Shown one piece after another: positions 1-10,013 of a stretch of 64,000 bases of DNA. The translations under genes and the position numbers were made by a program. How positions within the stretch are numbered: position 1 is the first letter of the stretch; every line of letters starts with the position of its first letter. This DNA comes from Alcanivoracaceae bacterium (GTDB lineage: Bacteria; Pseudomonadota; Gammaproteobacteria; Pseudomonadales; Alcanivoracaceae). Where the stretch lies: NCBI GenBank assembly GCA_029213045.1, contig JARGPN010000009.1, positions 62,001 to 126,000 on the forward strand. The letters are read 5' to 3'. Under the pieces are notes generated by a model. That model worked only from the letters and a program-made list of their open reading frames with translations, had not been told where the DNA came from and searched no databases.

Positions 1-15
1 TTGCTAGATTGAAAT

Positions 16-1047
16 TCAATCACCCAGCGCTCTCGGCAACAACACGGGCTCGCGCTCTAACGTAACGGAAAAAATTTCAGCGATTGAGTCTTGTACTCGT
101 TTAGCAAAACTCATGACATCTGCACCCGTAGCACCACCATAATTCACTAGCACTAGTGCTTGCTGCGCATGCATGCCAACGCTTCCCTCTCTCTTGCCTT
201 TCCATTGTGCTTGCTCAATCAGCCAGCCTGCCGCTAGCTTGTATGCACCATGAGGCTGAGGGTAACCAACAATTGAGGGGAACGAACGCTGGAGTGATTC
301 AAACTTTTCTGATGACACCACCGGGTTTTTAAAAAAGCTGCCCGCGTTAGCCAACTCAGCAGGATCGGGCAATTTACTACGACGTAACGCACATATCAGC
401 TCGCGAACACCATGGGCAGATTGATTTTCGGCCGCTAATGCAGAGAATCGCTCAGCCAAATCCGCATACGATAACGTTAACTTCTCTATTTTATTTAAAC
501 GTAAACGAACGCGAGTAATCACCCATTGACCTGGCTGAACACTTTTAAAAAAACTATCTCGATAAGAAAACCCACACTGCTGTTTTGAAAAATTTCGAAC
601 CTGCGCATCAGCCACTGACATCGCATCCAGCGATTCAAAAACATCGACCAGCTCAACGCCATAGGCACCAATATTTTGAAACGGAGCGGCGCCGACGCTG
701 CCAGGAATCAATGAAAGGTTTTCCAGCCCCTGCCATCCCTGGGCCAAGGTGTAGTCAACCAGTTGATCCCAATTTTCTCCCGCCATGACCTCTATCAGAA
801 CATGCTCAGAAGATTCTTCTATCACTGAAATGCCACGCATGGCGGGCTTAATAACTAAGCCGTCGATATTTTCGTGGATTAATAAATTACTGCCATCACC
901 AATCACCGTGCGCGGCAACGGCGTAAAGCGAGGATCATTGAGGATTTCCTGGAGCTGCTGCTCCGAACTAGGCTGCGCAAACCATTGCGCCGTCGCAGGC
1001 AAACGTAATGTGTTTTTATCGGACAGCTCTACATTTTCCTGAATCAT
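16..1047 (-). CDS. murB: UDP-N-acetylenolpyruvoylglucosamine reductase MurB
   Basis: MurB is a cytosolic FAD enzyme that reduces UDP-GlcNAc-enolpyruvate to UDP-MurNAc with NADPH, the second committed step of peptidoglycan precursor synthesis. The 343-residue protein shows the FAD-binding stretch GDGSNLL near residues 50-56 and the conserved IPGSVGAAPFQNIGAYG segment at about 114-130. The catalytic-serine region AGSFFKNPV lies near 237. The length fits the longer E. coli-like type. Its ATG overlaps the stop of the phosphatase gene upstream in an ATGA arrangement, so it is probably the last gene of the LPS/envelope operon that begins at exbB. Same neighbourhood as in Pseudomonas. Function is certain at family level. 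Confidence 0.97.
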   Translation of the reverse strand: MIQENVELSDKNTLRLPATAQWFAQPSSEQQLQEILNDPRFTPLPRTVIGDGSNLLIHENIDGLVIKPAMRGISVIEESSEHVLIEVMAGENWDQLVDYTLAQGWQGLENLSLIPGSVGAAPFQNIGAYGVELVDVFESLDAMSVADAQVRNFSKQQCGFSYRDSFFKSVQPGQWVITRVRLRLNKIEKLTLSYADLAERFSALAAENQSAHGVRELICALRRSKLPDPAELANAGSFFKNPVVSSEKFESLQRSFPSIVGYPQPHGAYKLAAGWLIEQAQWKGKREGSVGMHAQQALVLVNYGGATGADVMSFAKRVQDSIAEIFSVTLEREPVLLPRALGD

Positions 1048-1547
1048 TGTTGCGCCCCGCAGTCACTCAACGTATCAAGCAATCTATCGCTGGCAACTTC
1101 TATTAAATCGAGCACATGGGAAAAGCCATCCGCACCGCCATAATAGGGGTCGGGCACTTCTTTAGTTTCGGGATGAAAATCGAGAAAAAGCTGAACGGTG
1201 GCAGTACTGCCTTGTGGTCTCATTGCTTCGAGATCGCGTAAATTAGCGTTATCCATCGCGAGCAAAAAATCGAATCGAAAAAAGTCGTCAGCATTGACCT
1301 GTCGAGCACGTAATGACGACATATCATAACCGCGCCGCTGCGCCGCACTTAGCGCGCGAGCATCAGGCGCTTTGCCAATATGCCAATCGCCAGTGCCGCA
1401 ACTATCAATATAAAGCTCGTCTGGCCGGCGCGGATTTGGATTATTATGAACGGAAAAATTTCGCATTTGCGCGCGCTGCCGAAATACCGCCTCGGCAGTC
1501 GGTGAACGGCAAATATTGCCTAAACAAACAAACAACACTCGCGGCAT
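1044..1547 (-). CDS. Low-molecular-weight protein-tyrosine phosphatase
   Basis: Cytosolic LMW-PTP fold. The P-loop VCLGNICRSP lies at residues 7-16, giving nucleophile Cys8 and the C-x5-R-S signature. The general-acid motif DPYYGG sits near residue 128. The 167-residue length is slightly above the usual ~155, with an insert rich in Asn/Pro/Arg after the P-loop. Bacterial members often dephosphorylate tyrosine kinases of polysaccharide export. Here no kinase is adjacent, and the gene sits between kdsB and murB as in Pseudomonas, so the substrate is unknown. The stop overlaps the murB start by 4 nt and the start lies 4 nt after the kdsB stop, so it is co-translated in the operon. Confidence 0.92.
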   Translation of the reverse strand: MPRVLFVCLGNICRSPTAEAVFRQRAQMRNFSVHNNPNPRRPDELYIDSCGTGDWHIGKAPDARALSAAQRRGYDMSSLRARQVNADDFFRFDFLLAMDNANLRDLEAMRPQGSTATVQLFLDFHPETKEVPDPYYGGADGFSHVLDLIEVASDRLLDTLSDCGAQQ

Positions 1548-1551
1548 ATGA

Positions 1552-2340
1552 TTATCCGGCTAAGATTTCACGCACGCGCTGCAAATCAGCGTCGGTATCA
1601 ACGCCACCCGGCACATCGGCGCAGGCAGGTGCAATATGAATTCGTACACCGTTCGCCATCGCGCGCAATTGCTCCAGCGCCTCTGTTGTTTCTAGCTCTG
1701 CCGCAGGCCACTGCACAAATTGATGCAAAAACTTAACGCGATAGGCGTAAATGCCGATATGCCGCCACCAATTTCCTTCAGGCAACGCATCGTTTGGCGC
1801 ATCAAACTGTTTATCCTGCGACGCCCCTAACTGTGCAAATGCATCGCGGTGCCACGGAATCGGTGCGCGACTAAAGTACAGTGCGATTCCCGCGTTATCG
1901 AACACGGCCTTCACTATATTGGGGTTAAATAAATCACGGCGCGATCGAATTGGCTCACACAAAGTTGCCATCCCGCAATCAGGGTGCGCGGCGAGATTTG
2001 ACGCAACCTGGGCGATGACATCTTGTGGAATCAGCGGTTCATCCCCTTGAACGTTCACAATGATGGCGTCATCAGGCAGATTCAATGTCGTTGCAACTTC
2101 CTGTAACCGATCTGTTCCGGAAACATGATCTGCACGCGTCATCACCACTTCGCCACCAGCGCGTGTAACAGCATCAGCAACGCGTTGATCATCCGTTGCC
2201 ACCAACACACGTTCAGCGCTGCTGGTTGCACAGCGGCGCATGACATGCACCACCATCGGCTCGCCGGCAATATCTGCAAGCGGCTTACCCGGCAAGCGGC
2301 TGGAGCCAAACCTTGCAGGAATCACCACTACATAATTCAT
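1552..2340 (-). CDS. kdsB: 3-deoxy-manno-octulosonate cytidylyltransferase KdsB
   Basis: KdsB activates Kdo with CTP to CMP-Kdo, the donor for the inner core of LPS, in the cytosol. The 262-residue protein opens with [17 protein letters not shown], the nucleotide-binding signature of the family, and carries [11 protein letters not shown] and HIGIYAYR, both typical of KdsB. The ATG overlaps the lpxK stop in an ATGA junction. In Pseudomonas a small Trm112-like gene lies between lpxK and kdsB. Here there is no room for one, since the two genes overlap. Operon position next to lpxK and msbA fits the role in LPS assembly. Confidence 0.97.
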   Translation of the reverse strand: MNYVVVIPARFGSSRLPGKPLADIAGEPMVVHVMRRCATSSAERVLVATDDQRVADAVTRAGGEVVMTRADHVSGTDRLQEVATTLNLPDDAIIVNVQGDEPLIPQDVIAQVASNLAAHPDCGMATLCEPIRSRRDLFNPNIVKAVFDNAGIALYFSRAPIPWHRDAFAQLGASQDKQFDAPNDALPEGNWWRHIGIYAYRVKFLHQFVQWPAAELETTEALEQLRAMANGVRIHIAPACADVPGGVDTDADLQRVREILAG

Positions 2341-3347
2341 GCTTTGCTCCGCATTAACTTCTCATACACTGATTCAAAAAAAACAGTTGGTAACTTTGCG
2401 GACACCGGCACATACCAAACGTTGTCACCGGCAATCTTGGCGCATTTCACGGCATCTTTTTCCGTCATCAACACAGTCGCCGTGCCGAACCGATCTAGGT
2501 CTGCATGGCTAAAAGCGTGGTGATCAGTAAATGGATGTGGCTCCACCGCCAGTCCTTGGTCTCTCAAGGCAGAAAAGAATCTGTCAGGATGCCCAATGCC
2601 CGCGACACCATGAACAAAAGGATAACGTGCAATAAAGTCTTCAATGTGCAGACTCTTCCCAGTGCGAACATTGACCGGATCTGCAAACACCAATTTCATC
2701 GTCAGTGTATCCGATGAAATTTCTTTTTCAGGCTCGCCGTTCACAATCAACCAATCGACTTCAGTCAATCGCAATGCCGGCTCACGCAACGGACCCGCAG
2801 GCAAACAATGCCCGTTCCCTAATAGGCGACGGCCGTCTAGCACTAAAATCTCTGCAGAACGAGGCAGCTCATAATGTTGCAGTCCATCGTCACTAATCAC
2901 GATATCTGGACTGTGTTCTTTTATTGCGAGGTCCAGCGCTTGCTTGCGCTTCGGCGAAATGATGACCGGGACACCAGTACGACGGGCAATTAACAAGGGT
3001 TCATCGCCGGCTTGCTCTGCATCTTGGTCGGCAGTTACCAGCCAAGGGGTATACGGCGGTTTAGCGCGATACCCTCGACTAATGACAACAACCCGTAGAT
3101 CCCGCTTTACGAAGTATTCGCACAGACTTACCACCAGCGGCGTTTTGCCGGTACCGCCTACGGTGATGTTACCAATCACTAAAATAGGGACAGGCGGCGC
3201 TAGATTTTCTTTACGAAACTTTTTCAGGCGGCGCCGTGCAGTAAAAGCGACCAACCAAGATAGCGGTCGTAAAGGCAGCAACCAATTACTGCCTTGGTAC
3301 CAAGCACGTTGAATGGCATCGCCAAACGAACTACTCACATTCACCAC
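2337..3347 (-). CDS. lpxK: Tetraacyldisaccharide 4'-kinase LpxK
   Basis: LpxK phosphorylates the 4' position of the tetraacyldisaccharide lipid A precursor at the inner face of the inner membrane. The 336-residue protein has the expected N-terminal amphipathic/membrane-anchoring region, then the P-loop [10 protein letters not shown] with GGTGKT at residues 64-69. The ISRGYR motif and the [11 protein letters not shown] segment that follow are diagnostic of LpxK. It lies 24 nt downstream of msbA and overlaps kdsB by 4 nt, the classic msbA-lpxK pairing. Nothing looks degenerate. Confidence 0.97.
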   Translation of the reverse strand: MVNVSSSFGDAIQRAWYQGSNWLLPLRPLSWLVAFTARRRLKKFRKENLAPPVPILVIGNITVGGTGKTPLVVSLCEYFVKRDLRVVVISRGYRAKPPYTPWLVTADQDAEQAGDEPLLIARRTGVPVIISPKRKQALDLAIKEHSPDIVISDDGLQHYELPRSAEILVLDGRRLLGNGHCLPAGPLREPALRLTEVDWLIVNGEPEKEISSDTLTMKLVFADPVNVRTGKSLHIEDFIARYPFVHGVAGIGHPDRFFSALRDQGLAVEPHPFTDHHAFSHADLDRFGTATVLMTEKDAVKCAKIAGDNVWYVPVSAKLPTVFFESVYEKLMRSKA

Positions 3348-3371
3348 CTAGGATACGCTGCTTATGATTCG

Positions 3372-5129
3372 TCATTCTGCGAAGTTCATGCGATACAGCT
3401 GCGTGTAGTAGCCGTCTTTGGCAAGCAGCTCTGCGTGGGTGCCACTCTCCACAAGCTGCCCATCATCCATAACAAGAATGCGGTCCGCTTTTTCAATCGT
3501 CGAGAGTCGATGCGCAATAACAATCGTGGTGCGCCCTTTCATTAACTCTTCAAGAGCTTGTTGAATACGATATTCAGATTCGTTATCCAACGCTGACGTC
3601 GCTTCGTCCAAAATAAGAATTGGCGCGTTTTTCAATAACGCACGAGCGATGGCAATGCGCTGACGCTGACCGCCAGATAATTGCGCGCCATCTTGGCCGA
3701 CCTCTGTATCCATACCTTTTTCTAGGCCACGGATAAATTCATAGGCGTGCGCGTCGACCGCCGCGCGATCGATATCACGGTCAGCGGCGTCGCTCATTTC
3801 ACCGTACGCAATATTATTGCGAATGGTATCGTTAAACAGCACCACTTTCTGACTCACCAAGGAAATTTGCTTACGCAGCGAATCGATGGTGTAGTCTGTC
3901 AACGGCTGGCCATCGAGCAGGATCTCGCCCTGCCCTGTTTCGTAGAATCGTGGCACCATCGCGGCCACGGTGGTTTTCCCAGCGCCGGAGCGACCGACGA
4001 GCGCAATCGTTTCGCCTGCTTTAATTGAAAATGATAAATTCTTCAGCACTGGCTGATTTTCAGCGTAGCTAAAGCTCACATTGCGAAATTCTAACTCACC
4101 ACGAGCACGATCAATTTCGTTAAGCCCTTTATCTCGCTCGGCTTCCACATCCAATAACTCAAACAGCGATGCAGCACCGATAATGCCGCGCTGGATTTTT
4201 TCATTCACTTGATTGAGCTGCTTCATTGGTTTTTGAATCATGGCAACCGCTGCAATGAAGGCTAGAAACTCACCGACTTCAATTTCACCGTCGTGGGTCG
4301 TCAGGAATAAGAAAACAATCAAGCCGACACCCGCGCCAACCACCAACTGAACCAGCGAGCTAGACGCGACTCTAGTCACCACAATTTTAATATTGTTTTG
4401 CTCGAATTTTTTGCTGACGTTTTCAAAGCGCTCCGCCTCTTGGTGCTGCGCCCGAAAAATCTTCACCACTTGAATGCCGTCGATAGCCTCGCTCAGATAC
4501 TGAGTAATATCACCCATACTGGACTGAATTCGATGGCTCAACTTCCTAAACCGCTTGCTCGTCAGATTGACCACAAACGCCACCATCGGACCGATGGTGA
4601 GTAAAAACAGGGTGAGCTTCCAATTGAGATAAAAAAGATACCCGAACAATGCGATCGCGGTGAGGCCTTCACGCAAAATAACGTTCACACCCTCTGTTCC
4701 GGCGGATGTAATTTGCTGAGCATCGTAGATCACTTTCGACATAATGCGGCCGGAAGCGTTTTGCTGGAAAATTCTCTGGGGCAATTGCAGCAAATGACGA
4801 AACACTTCGTTTCGTATTTCAAAAACCGTGTGCTGCCCCACCCAGACAAGGCAGTAGTTACCAATAAGTTGCGTCAGCCCCTGCACAACAGCAAACGCCG
4901 CAGGTGCAGCGCAAACAATGGCAACTTGTAGACTGGTACGATCGGCGTCCTGAATAACACCCGTGAGATAATCAACATATTGGGCAGCCAGCGGGCTGGT
5001 AACCGCGTACAAGACATATCCCAACAAACTGCCCAGCAACATATACCAATAACGCAAGGTATAACCTAGCAGTCGTCGATACGTGGGCCCAACCTGATCA
5101 GCCGCTAGGCCATGATCATTGCTGCTCAT
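3372..5129 (-). CDS. msbA: Lipid A export ABC transporter MsbA
   Basis: MsbA is a homodimeric half-transporter that flips core-lipid A across the inner membrane. The 585-residue protein has an N-terminal six-helix domain (about residues 25-310) and a C-terminal nucleotide-binding domain. That domain shows Walker A GRSGAGKTTV, Q-loop VSQKVVLF, signature LSGGQRQRIAIARA, Walker B ILILDEATSALD and the switch His in IVIAHRLST, all intact. The length matches the family (about 580). The ATG overlaps the exbD stop (ATGA), so translation is coupled to the ExbB/ExbD pair, and lpxK follows directly. Confidence 0.96.
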   Translation of the reverse strand: MSSNDHGLAADQVGPTYRRLLGYTLRYWYMLLGSLLGYVLYAVTSPLAAQYVDYLTGVIQDADRTSLQVAIVCAAPAAFAVVQGLTQLIGNYCLVWVGQHTVFEIRNEVFRHLLQLPQRIFQQNASGRIMSKVIYDAQQITSAGTEGVNVILREGLTAIALFGYLFYLNWKLTLFLLTIGPMVAFVVNLTSKRFRKLSHRIQSSMGDITQYLSEAIDGIQVVKIFRAQHQEAERFENVSKKFEQNNIKIVVTRVASSSLVQLVVGAGVGLIVFLFLTTHDGEIEVGEFLAFIAAVAMIQKPMKQLNQVNEKIQRGIIGAASLFELLDVEAERDKGLNEIDRARGELEFRNVSFSYAENQPVLKNLSFSIKAGETIALVGRSGAGKTTVAAMVPRFYETGQGEILLDGQPLTDYTIDSLRKQISLVSQKVVLFNDTIRNNIAYGEMSDAADRDIDRAAVDAHAYEFIRGLEKGMDTEVGQDGAQLSGGQRQRIAIARALLKNAPILILDEATSALDNESEYRIQQALEELMKGRTTIVIAHRLSTIEKADRILVMDDGQLVESGTHAELLAKDGYYTQLYRMNFAE

Positions 5130-5551
5130 TTAGCGCCTGCCTTTGGTTCTTGGGTTGTGATGCTCAAATTAACAAAGCCGAGCTGCCCCGCAACATCCAT
5201 AACGCGAACCACCGATTGATGAGTGGCTTGCGCATCGGCAGTAATCACAAAAGGAACATCTGTAGATTTTTGCGAAAGTGGCAACAACACTGTGCGTAAA
5301 GTTGCCTCGTCGCTGCGCGATAATTTCTCGCCGTTGACCGCGTACTCGCCGTTCGCAGCAATAGAGATATCGATCATCTCTTTCGCTTGTAACGCGGCAA
5401 CGCCTTGCGCTTCAGGCAGCTCCACCGACAAACGCGTTTCCCGCGTGAAGGTGGTCGACACCATAAAGAAAATCAACAGCAGAAAAACCACATCGATCAG
5501 CGGCGTCAAATTTACATCGACTTGATCTGTACGCTGACGTTTAAAATTCAC
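5126..5551 (-). CDS. exbD: ExbD/TolR-family biopolymer transport protein
   Basis: The 141-residue protein has a short cytoplasmic N-terminus, a single transmembrane helix with the conserved Asp in LTPLIDVVFLLLIFFMV (about residues 16-32), and a small periplasmic domain. ExbD/TolR couples proton flow through ExbB/TolQ to envelope work. It overlaps exbB upstream and msbA downstream by 4 nt each. No tonB or tolA is nearby, so the partner is unclear. This exbBD-lpxK linkage is also seen in Pseudomonas. The symbol is assigned by family, and a TolR-like role is possible. Confidence 0.9.
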   Translation of the reverse strand: MNFKRQRTDQVDVNLTPLIDVVFLLLIFFMVSTTFTRETRLSVELPEAQGVAALQAKEMIDISIAANGEYAVNGEKLSRSDEATLRTVLLPLSQKSTDVPFVITADAQATHQSVVRVMDVAGQLGFVNLSITTQEPKAGAK

Positions 5552-6180
5552 TGCTTTTTACTCCGTGGTGCTTCAGCACGATCACCGTGAACAATGTCTA
5601 CCAAATGCACAGCTTGCTGTTCCATGGAAACAGTAATCTCATCAACGCGACGCACAAAAAAGCGATGGAAGAAAATCGCCGGAATCGCCACCGTCAAACC
5701 CGCGGCAGTGGTAATCAATGCTTTAGAAATGCCGCCAGCCAATAACGCGGTATTGCCTGCACCGTGCTCCATGATGGCGGTGAACACATCAATCATACCG
5801 ACGACCGTACCAAGCAAACCGAGCATCGGCGTGATCGCAGCAATCGTGCCCAGCGTGTTAAGAAATCGCTCTAATTCATGCACAACTTGCGTGGCTACTT
5901 CTTCAATGCTTTCTTTCATGATCTCGCGACCATTTTTCGCATTCACCAAACCTGTCGCAAGAATACGACCCAGTGGAGAACCTTCCGCGAGCGCCTGTAA
6001 CCTGCTGTTTTCGAGTTTGCCTTTGCCGATCCAGCCACGCACTTGATCAAGCAACCCAACGGGCGCCAAACGCGCAGACCGCAATGTCCAAAAACGTTCA
6101 GCAACAATGGCCGCCGCAAGAATTGAACACAGAACAATCGGGAACATTAACCAGCCCCCAGACTTCAAAATTTCCAGCAC
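5548..6180 (-). CDS. exbB: ExbB/TolQ-family proton channel protein
   Basis: The 210-residue MotA/TolQ/ExbB protein has a first membrane helix at about residues 8-28 (GGWLMFPIVLCSILAAAIVA). The family's conserved core follows, including LGTIAAITPMLGLLGTVVGM and a third helix around ALITTAAGLTVAIPAIFFH. It should form a pentameric channel with ExbD as its partner. The stop overlaps the exbD start (ATGA). It is probably the first gene of the tight envelope operon running to murB. comEC ends 82 nt upstream on the same strand, so read-through from comEC is possible. Confidence 0.92.
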   Translation of the reverse strand: MLEILKSGGWLMFPIVLCSILAAAIVAERFWTLRSARLAPVGLLDQVRGWIGKGKLENSRLQALAEGSPLGRILATGLVNAKNGREIMKESIEEVATQVVHELERFLNTLGTIAAITPMLGLLGTVVGMIDVFTAIMEHGAGNTALLAGGISKALITTAAGLTVAIPAIFFHRFFVRRVDEITVSMEQQAVHLVDIVHGDRAEAPRSKKQ

Positions 6181-6261
6181 TTGGATACTCCGCTCAGCGT
6201 CGATGAAATCTTGCTCAAAATTGATACAACCGCACCAACATTTGAACTGTTTAGCAGGTCG

Positions 6262-8676
6262 CTACTCTACCACAGGCGCCGCCACTCGCCACGGCCATGA
6301 TGACTGCAAACGCCACTGTCGTACCGAAATTTGATTTTGTACATCAATACGATAGATCTGCATGCCGGTCTGCGCAGTATTCAGGAGCGGAACATTAAAT
6401 TGTGCATAACGCTGCTGCGTCTGCGTTGCGGGATGATGAAATGCATTGCGGTAGCCACTAGCGACCGCAGCATAGCGCGGCCGCACGGCGCGTAGGAACG
6501 TGTAGGTCGAACTGGTACGGCTGCCATGATGGGCAACTTGCAAGATATCGCTACGCACTAAACCGTCCGACATCGACGCCTGATCCGCCAACCAGAATTC
6601 CACCGGCGCCTCGATATCTCCTGTCAGCAACACACTTCCGTGCTCGCCCTCAATCTTCACGACGCAACTGTGATTGTTGCTGTGCAGCATTGGTAACGAT
6701 GGCAATGGCCAGAGCACGCGCACCGACACACCATCGAACTGCCAATGCTGACCGCGATAACAGGGCAAGCTGTTCGGCACACGCGGCGAGTAGCTACCTG
6801 CGTCACCTAAACCTCCAGCCTCGCCACTAAATACCGGCATCCTTGGCCATAACGTTAGGAGCTCCGCGAGCCCACCGTCATGGTCATCATCTCCGTGACT
6901 TACAAACGCCAGACTAGGCGTGATTCGATGCCTAGCTAGCCACGGCTGCAAAATACGTCCCACCGCACTGCCCTCTGGCCACGTCGGCCCTGTGTCATAC
7001 AGCAAGAAGTGATTGCGCGTGCGAATTGCGCTCATCTGACCTTGGCCCACATCAAACATCAGCAACTCAAAATCGCCTTTATCCAAGGCATTGCTCGCAG
7101 GAAATACCCAAGGCACCAACAGGCCGAGCAACAGCCAGCGCGGCCCTGGCAACGCGGGCAAACAACTTCGCAATAAGCACAACAGCAACGCCACAAGAGA
7201 AAAGGCCGTGACCGGAGGCGGTAAACTCGGCAAACCGACCAGACCTTGTAACGCAGGCCAGATAAGATCCAATCCCCACGTGCAGGCGTCCAGCAGGTGA
7301 ACACTTTCCGGCAAGAAACTCCCCAGCAAAGAAAGCGGAATTAAGACAAAGGTAAAGACAGGCACGAGTAATAAATTCACCGGAATAGCAACAAGACTCC
7401 AGCCCGAGAATAGCCATGCCGCCAGCGCCCCTGTGCCTAGCGACAGCACCACCTGCATACGCAGCGCGTTGTGTAGCCCCGCCTTCCATTCACCGGAACG
7501 CTGCCCGCCGGACTGCAACAACACGGCCAACAATCCGACCGCTAAAAACGACAACCAAAAGCCGCCGCTCAATGCACTGAGAGGATCAAGCGTCAACACT
7601 ACACACAATGCCACCAATACATTCGTCGACACCGAAACACGCCAACGCAGCGCATGCGAGCCCATCACCACCAACAGCATGACCAGCGCGCGTTGAGTTG
7701 GCAGCGCGAACCCAGCAAGCGCGGCATAGCTCGAAGCAGCCATCACTGCGGGAGCCAACGCCCATTGGCTGGCCACCGCATTGCTCTGCCAGCGGGCCAA
7801 CGGCAAACCAATAAGCAACGATGACAACCACCAAACACCCATCGCCACCAAACTAATATGCAAACCCGAAATAGCGACCAAGTGGGAAATGCCGGTCGCT
7901 TGAAACACCTGCCAATGAGACGCCGAGAGCGCACGCCGATCGCCAACAACCAACGCCGGAATTAATCCTGCGCTAGGACTCCCCGCAGAAATCTGATCAG
8001 CCAATCGCAGCTGAATGCGCGTGGCAATTTTTTCACGCCACCGATTTAACGTCAGCTGACCCGACGTAATTGATACCCATTGCTCTACGCGCGCATAACC
8101 AGCAATACCGTTCGCTAAGTTCATGCGCTCGCTATCTGGGCCAAATTGATTGACCAGTCCAAGCGGCGGCGCCAACCGCAACCAAACATCCAACACGTCG
8201 CCGCTATTCAACTGCAAAGGCGAATCGCTATACGCTCGCGTCCGCAACGTCACACTTTGTCCTGGTGATATTGAAGGACTAGAAAAAGGCTGATCCGCGT
8301 CGGTCGAAAATTCGAAGTCGTAAACGTAAGTGCTACTGCGATGCTGAGCGCCTAGCTGGCGCAGCGAGACCAAACTTGAGATATGGCCGCGCAAACGGAC
8401 GGGTTCAGTGACACTCTCCGCAACACGCTGCGCTACCGCTTGATGCGTGCGCCAGCCCCCGTGCAGAACACCCACCCCCAAAACCACTAACAACATCGGC
8501 AACGCGCGCAGAAGAGAACGCGCCGCTCCCTGTGCATACAGGCTCCACAACGCGAGAACACATGCGCCTGCCAAGCCACCGAGCAGATACCACCAAGACA
8601 GCTCTGCAAACGAATTGGCGAAAAATACGCCAGCAACAACCGCCAAACTGAAAAAAAACATCCCTATTCGCAACAC
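6262..8676 (-). CDS. comEC: ComEC/Rec2-type DNA internalization protein
   Basis: ComEC forms the inner-membrane channel for single-stranded DNA in natural transformation. The 804-residue protein has three parts: N-terminal helices with a soluble OB-like DUF4131 domain (about 1-200), a Competence membrane domain (about 220-500, with VAISGLHISLV), and a C-terminal metallo-beta-lactamase-like domain. The last contains MFDVGQGQ and SHGDDDHDGG with metal-ligand-type residues, plus VAHHGSRTSS. All parts are present, so the gene looks functional. The start is GTG with GGAG 10 nt upstream; an internal ATG five codons in is an alternative. It sits beside exbBD as in Pseudomonas. Confidence 0.93.
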   Translation of the reverse strand: MLRIGMFFFSLAVVAGVFFANSFAELSWWYLLGGLAGACVLALWSLYAQGAARSLLRALPMLLVVLGVGVLHGGWRTHQAVAQRVAESVTEPVRLRGHISSLVSLRQLGAQHRSSTYVYDFEFSTDADQPFSSPSISPGQSVTLRTRAYSDSPLQLNSGDVLDVWLRLAPPLGLVNQFGPDSERMNLANGIAGYARVEQWVSITSGQLTLNRWREKIATRIQLRLADQISAGSPSAGLIPALVVGDRRALSASHWQVFQATGISHLVAISGLHISLVAMGVWWLSSLLIGLPLARWQSNAVASQWALAPAVMAASSYAALAGFALPTQRALVMLLVVMGSHALRWRVSVSTNVLVALCVVLTLDPLSALSGGFWLSFLAVGLLAVLLQSGGQRSGEWKAGLHNALRMQVVLSLGTGALAAWLFSGWSLVAIPVNLLLVPVFTFVLIPLSLLGSFLPESVHLLDACTWGLDLIWPALQGLVGLPSLPPPVTAFSLVALLLCLLRSCLPALPGPRWLLLGLLVPWVFPASNALDKGDFELLMFDVGQGQMSAIRTRNHFLLYDTGPTWPEGSAVGRILQPWLARHRITPSLAFVSHGDDDHDGGLAELLTLWPRMPVFSGEAGGLGDAGSYSPRVPNSLPCYRGQHWQFDGVSVRVLWPLPSLPMLHSNNHSCVVKIEGEHGSVLLTGDIEAPVEFWLADQASMSDGLVRSDILQVAHHGSRTSSTYTFLRAVRPRYAAVASGYRNAFHHPATQTQQRYAQFNVPLLNTAQTGMQIYRIDVQNQISVRQWRLQSSWPWRVAAPVVE

Positions 8677-8714
8677 TTCTTGGGCACTCCGGCCTGAAAC
8701 CTGTGTCAGATTGA

Positions 8715-8720
8715 TATAAT
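8715..8720 (+). promoter_or_regulatory. Candidate -10 element before the DUF2062 gene
   Basis: TATAAT matches the sigma-70 -10 consensus and lies 43 nt before the ATG at 8764. No convincing -35 hexamer is seen at 16-18 nt. The element sits inside an imperfect palindrome (CAGATTGATATAATCTG, 8707-8723) in the divergent comEC/DUF2062 spacer. A site serving either strand, or an operator, is possible. Confidence 0.35.
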
Positions 8721-8763
8721 CTGGGCATAATACCCCGCCGACAGCAGTGGCCAGAGTCAGTCA

Positions 8764-9276
8764 ATGCCCAAAAGGTTGTTCAGAAAATACCTACCCACGC
8801 CAGAGCGCATTCGCGAAAATAAATCTCTGTCGTTCCTAGGTGCCGTATTGGGCGACCCCAATTTATGGCATGTGAATCGTCATTCGCTTGCGGGTGCCGC
8901 ATTCATTGGCGTGTTCACCGCATTCCTTCCTATTCCCGCGCAAATGATGGTCGCAGCGATATTGGCCGTGCGCTTTAAATGCAATATGCCGTTGTCGTTG
9001 CTGCTGGTATGGATCACCAACCCGCTCACGATCGCGCCGGTGTTTTATTTCACCTATAGAATTGGCGCATGGATCATGGGAATGCCCCCGCATGTTCCCG
9101 AGCACGTCTCGTTTGTGTGGCTGGTAGAACAACTCGGCCCACTGTGGCTGGGATCAGTACTAAGTGGCCTGTTACTGGGCGTTATTGCGTGGGGATCAGT
9201 AAAACTTGTGTGGCGCTTTTCAGTTGTGCGCAAATGGCAAAAACGCCGCGATGAGCGACGTTTAAGAGAAGCGTAG
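8764..9276 (+). CDS. DUF2062 family membrane protein
   Basis: The 170-residue protein starts MPKRLFRKYLPTPERIRENKSL. It then carries the DUF2062 core with FLGAVLGDPNLWHVNRHSLAGAAFIGVFTAFLPIPAQM and further hydrophobic segments around residues 75-100 and 125-150. The C-terminus is highly basic (WQKRRDERRLREA). The function of the family is unknown. Its members are integral inner-membrane proteins, and this one lies between comEC and lolD as in Pseudomonas. It is transcribed divergently from comEC and convergently with lolD. Confidence 0.85.
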   Translation: MPKRLFRKYLPTPERIRENKSLSFLGAVLGDPNLWHVNRHSLAGAAFIGVFTAFLPIPAQMMVAAILAVRFKCNMPLSLLLVWITNPLTIAPVFYFTYRIGAWIMGMPPHVPEHVSFVWLVEQLGPLWLGSVLSGLLLGVIAWGSVKLVWRFSVVRKWQKRRDERRLREA

Positions 9277-9290
9277 GAAAACCAAACAGA

Positions 9291-10013
9291 TCAGGCCGAC
9301 GCCAGCCGACCTTCATGAAGCACCAGCCGACGCCGACAGCGTGCAGCAAACTCACTGTCATGTGTGACCAACAAAAAGCTCGTTGAGAGCGATTCATTTA
9401 ATTCAATCATCAAGTCCTGAACAGACTGCGCCGTACGCTCATCCAAATTGCCTGTGGGCTCATCCGCCAACACAACATCTGGCTCTGTGACCAGCGCGCG
9501 TGCGATCGCCACACGTTGACGCTCACCGCCACTCAACATGCCGGGTTTATGGGTTAAACGCGCGCCCAAGCCAACACGCTTCAGCAGCGCTTCGGCTTTC
9601 GGCATCGCAACGCGCGGTGACACACCACCAATCAACAGCGCCATTGCCACGTTTTCTAACGCGGTAAATTCTGGCAACAAATGGTGGAACTGATAAATAA
9701 ATCCCATCGAGCGATTGCGCAGCTGGCACAGTTCTTTTTCAGATAACTCATGGATATTAGTACCGCACACCGCAACGCGCCCGCTTGATGGCTTATCCAA
9801 GCCGCCAAGCAAATTGAGCAACGTCGACTTTCCTGAACCGGATGTGCCAACCACTGCAACCATTTCGCCTTTGCGCAACTGCAAATTAATATCCGAAAGC
9901 ACTTCCAGTTTGCCCACGCCTTCAGAATACACTTTGCCAATGTCAGTGCATTCCAACACTAGGGTGTTGTCATTGGAATCATCATTGGCTGTTTGCTGAG
10001 CCGTATTATTCAT
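9291..10013 (-). CDS. lolD: Lipoprotein-releasing ABC transporter ATPase LolD
   Basis: LolD powers extraction of outer-membrane lipoproteins from the inner membrane and their transfer to LolA. From the ATG at 10013 the protein is 240 residues. It has Walker [15 protein letters not shown], the LolD-typical [22 protein letters not shown], signature [15 protein letters not shown] and Walker [14 protein letters not shown]. The frame stays open upstream to 10094, but the internal ATG at 10013 fits the family N-terminus and gives an 8-nt overlap with the permease gene. That overlap implies coupled translation. Confidence 0.95.
   Translation of the reverse strand: MNNTAQQTANDDSNDNTLVLECTDIGKVYSEGVGKLEVLSDINLQLRKGEMVAVVGTSGSGKSTLLNLLGGLDKPSSGRVAVCGTNIHELSEKELCQLRNRSMGFIYQFHHLLPEFTALENVAMALLIGGVSPRVAMPKAEALLKRVGLGARLTHKPGMLSGGERQRVAIARALVTEPDVVLADEPTGNLDERTAQSVQDLMIELNESLSTSFLLVTHDSEFAARCRRRLVLHEGRLASA

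Noticed and set aside
7079-7489. Frame antisense or alternative to comEC
   Set aside because: comEC has a full set of domains; the frame only reflects its composition.
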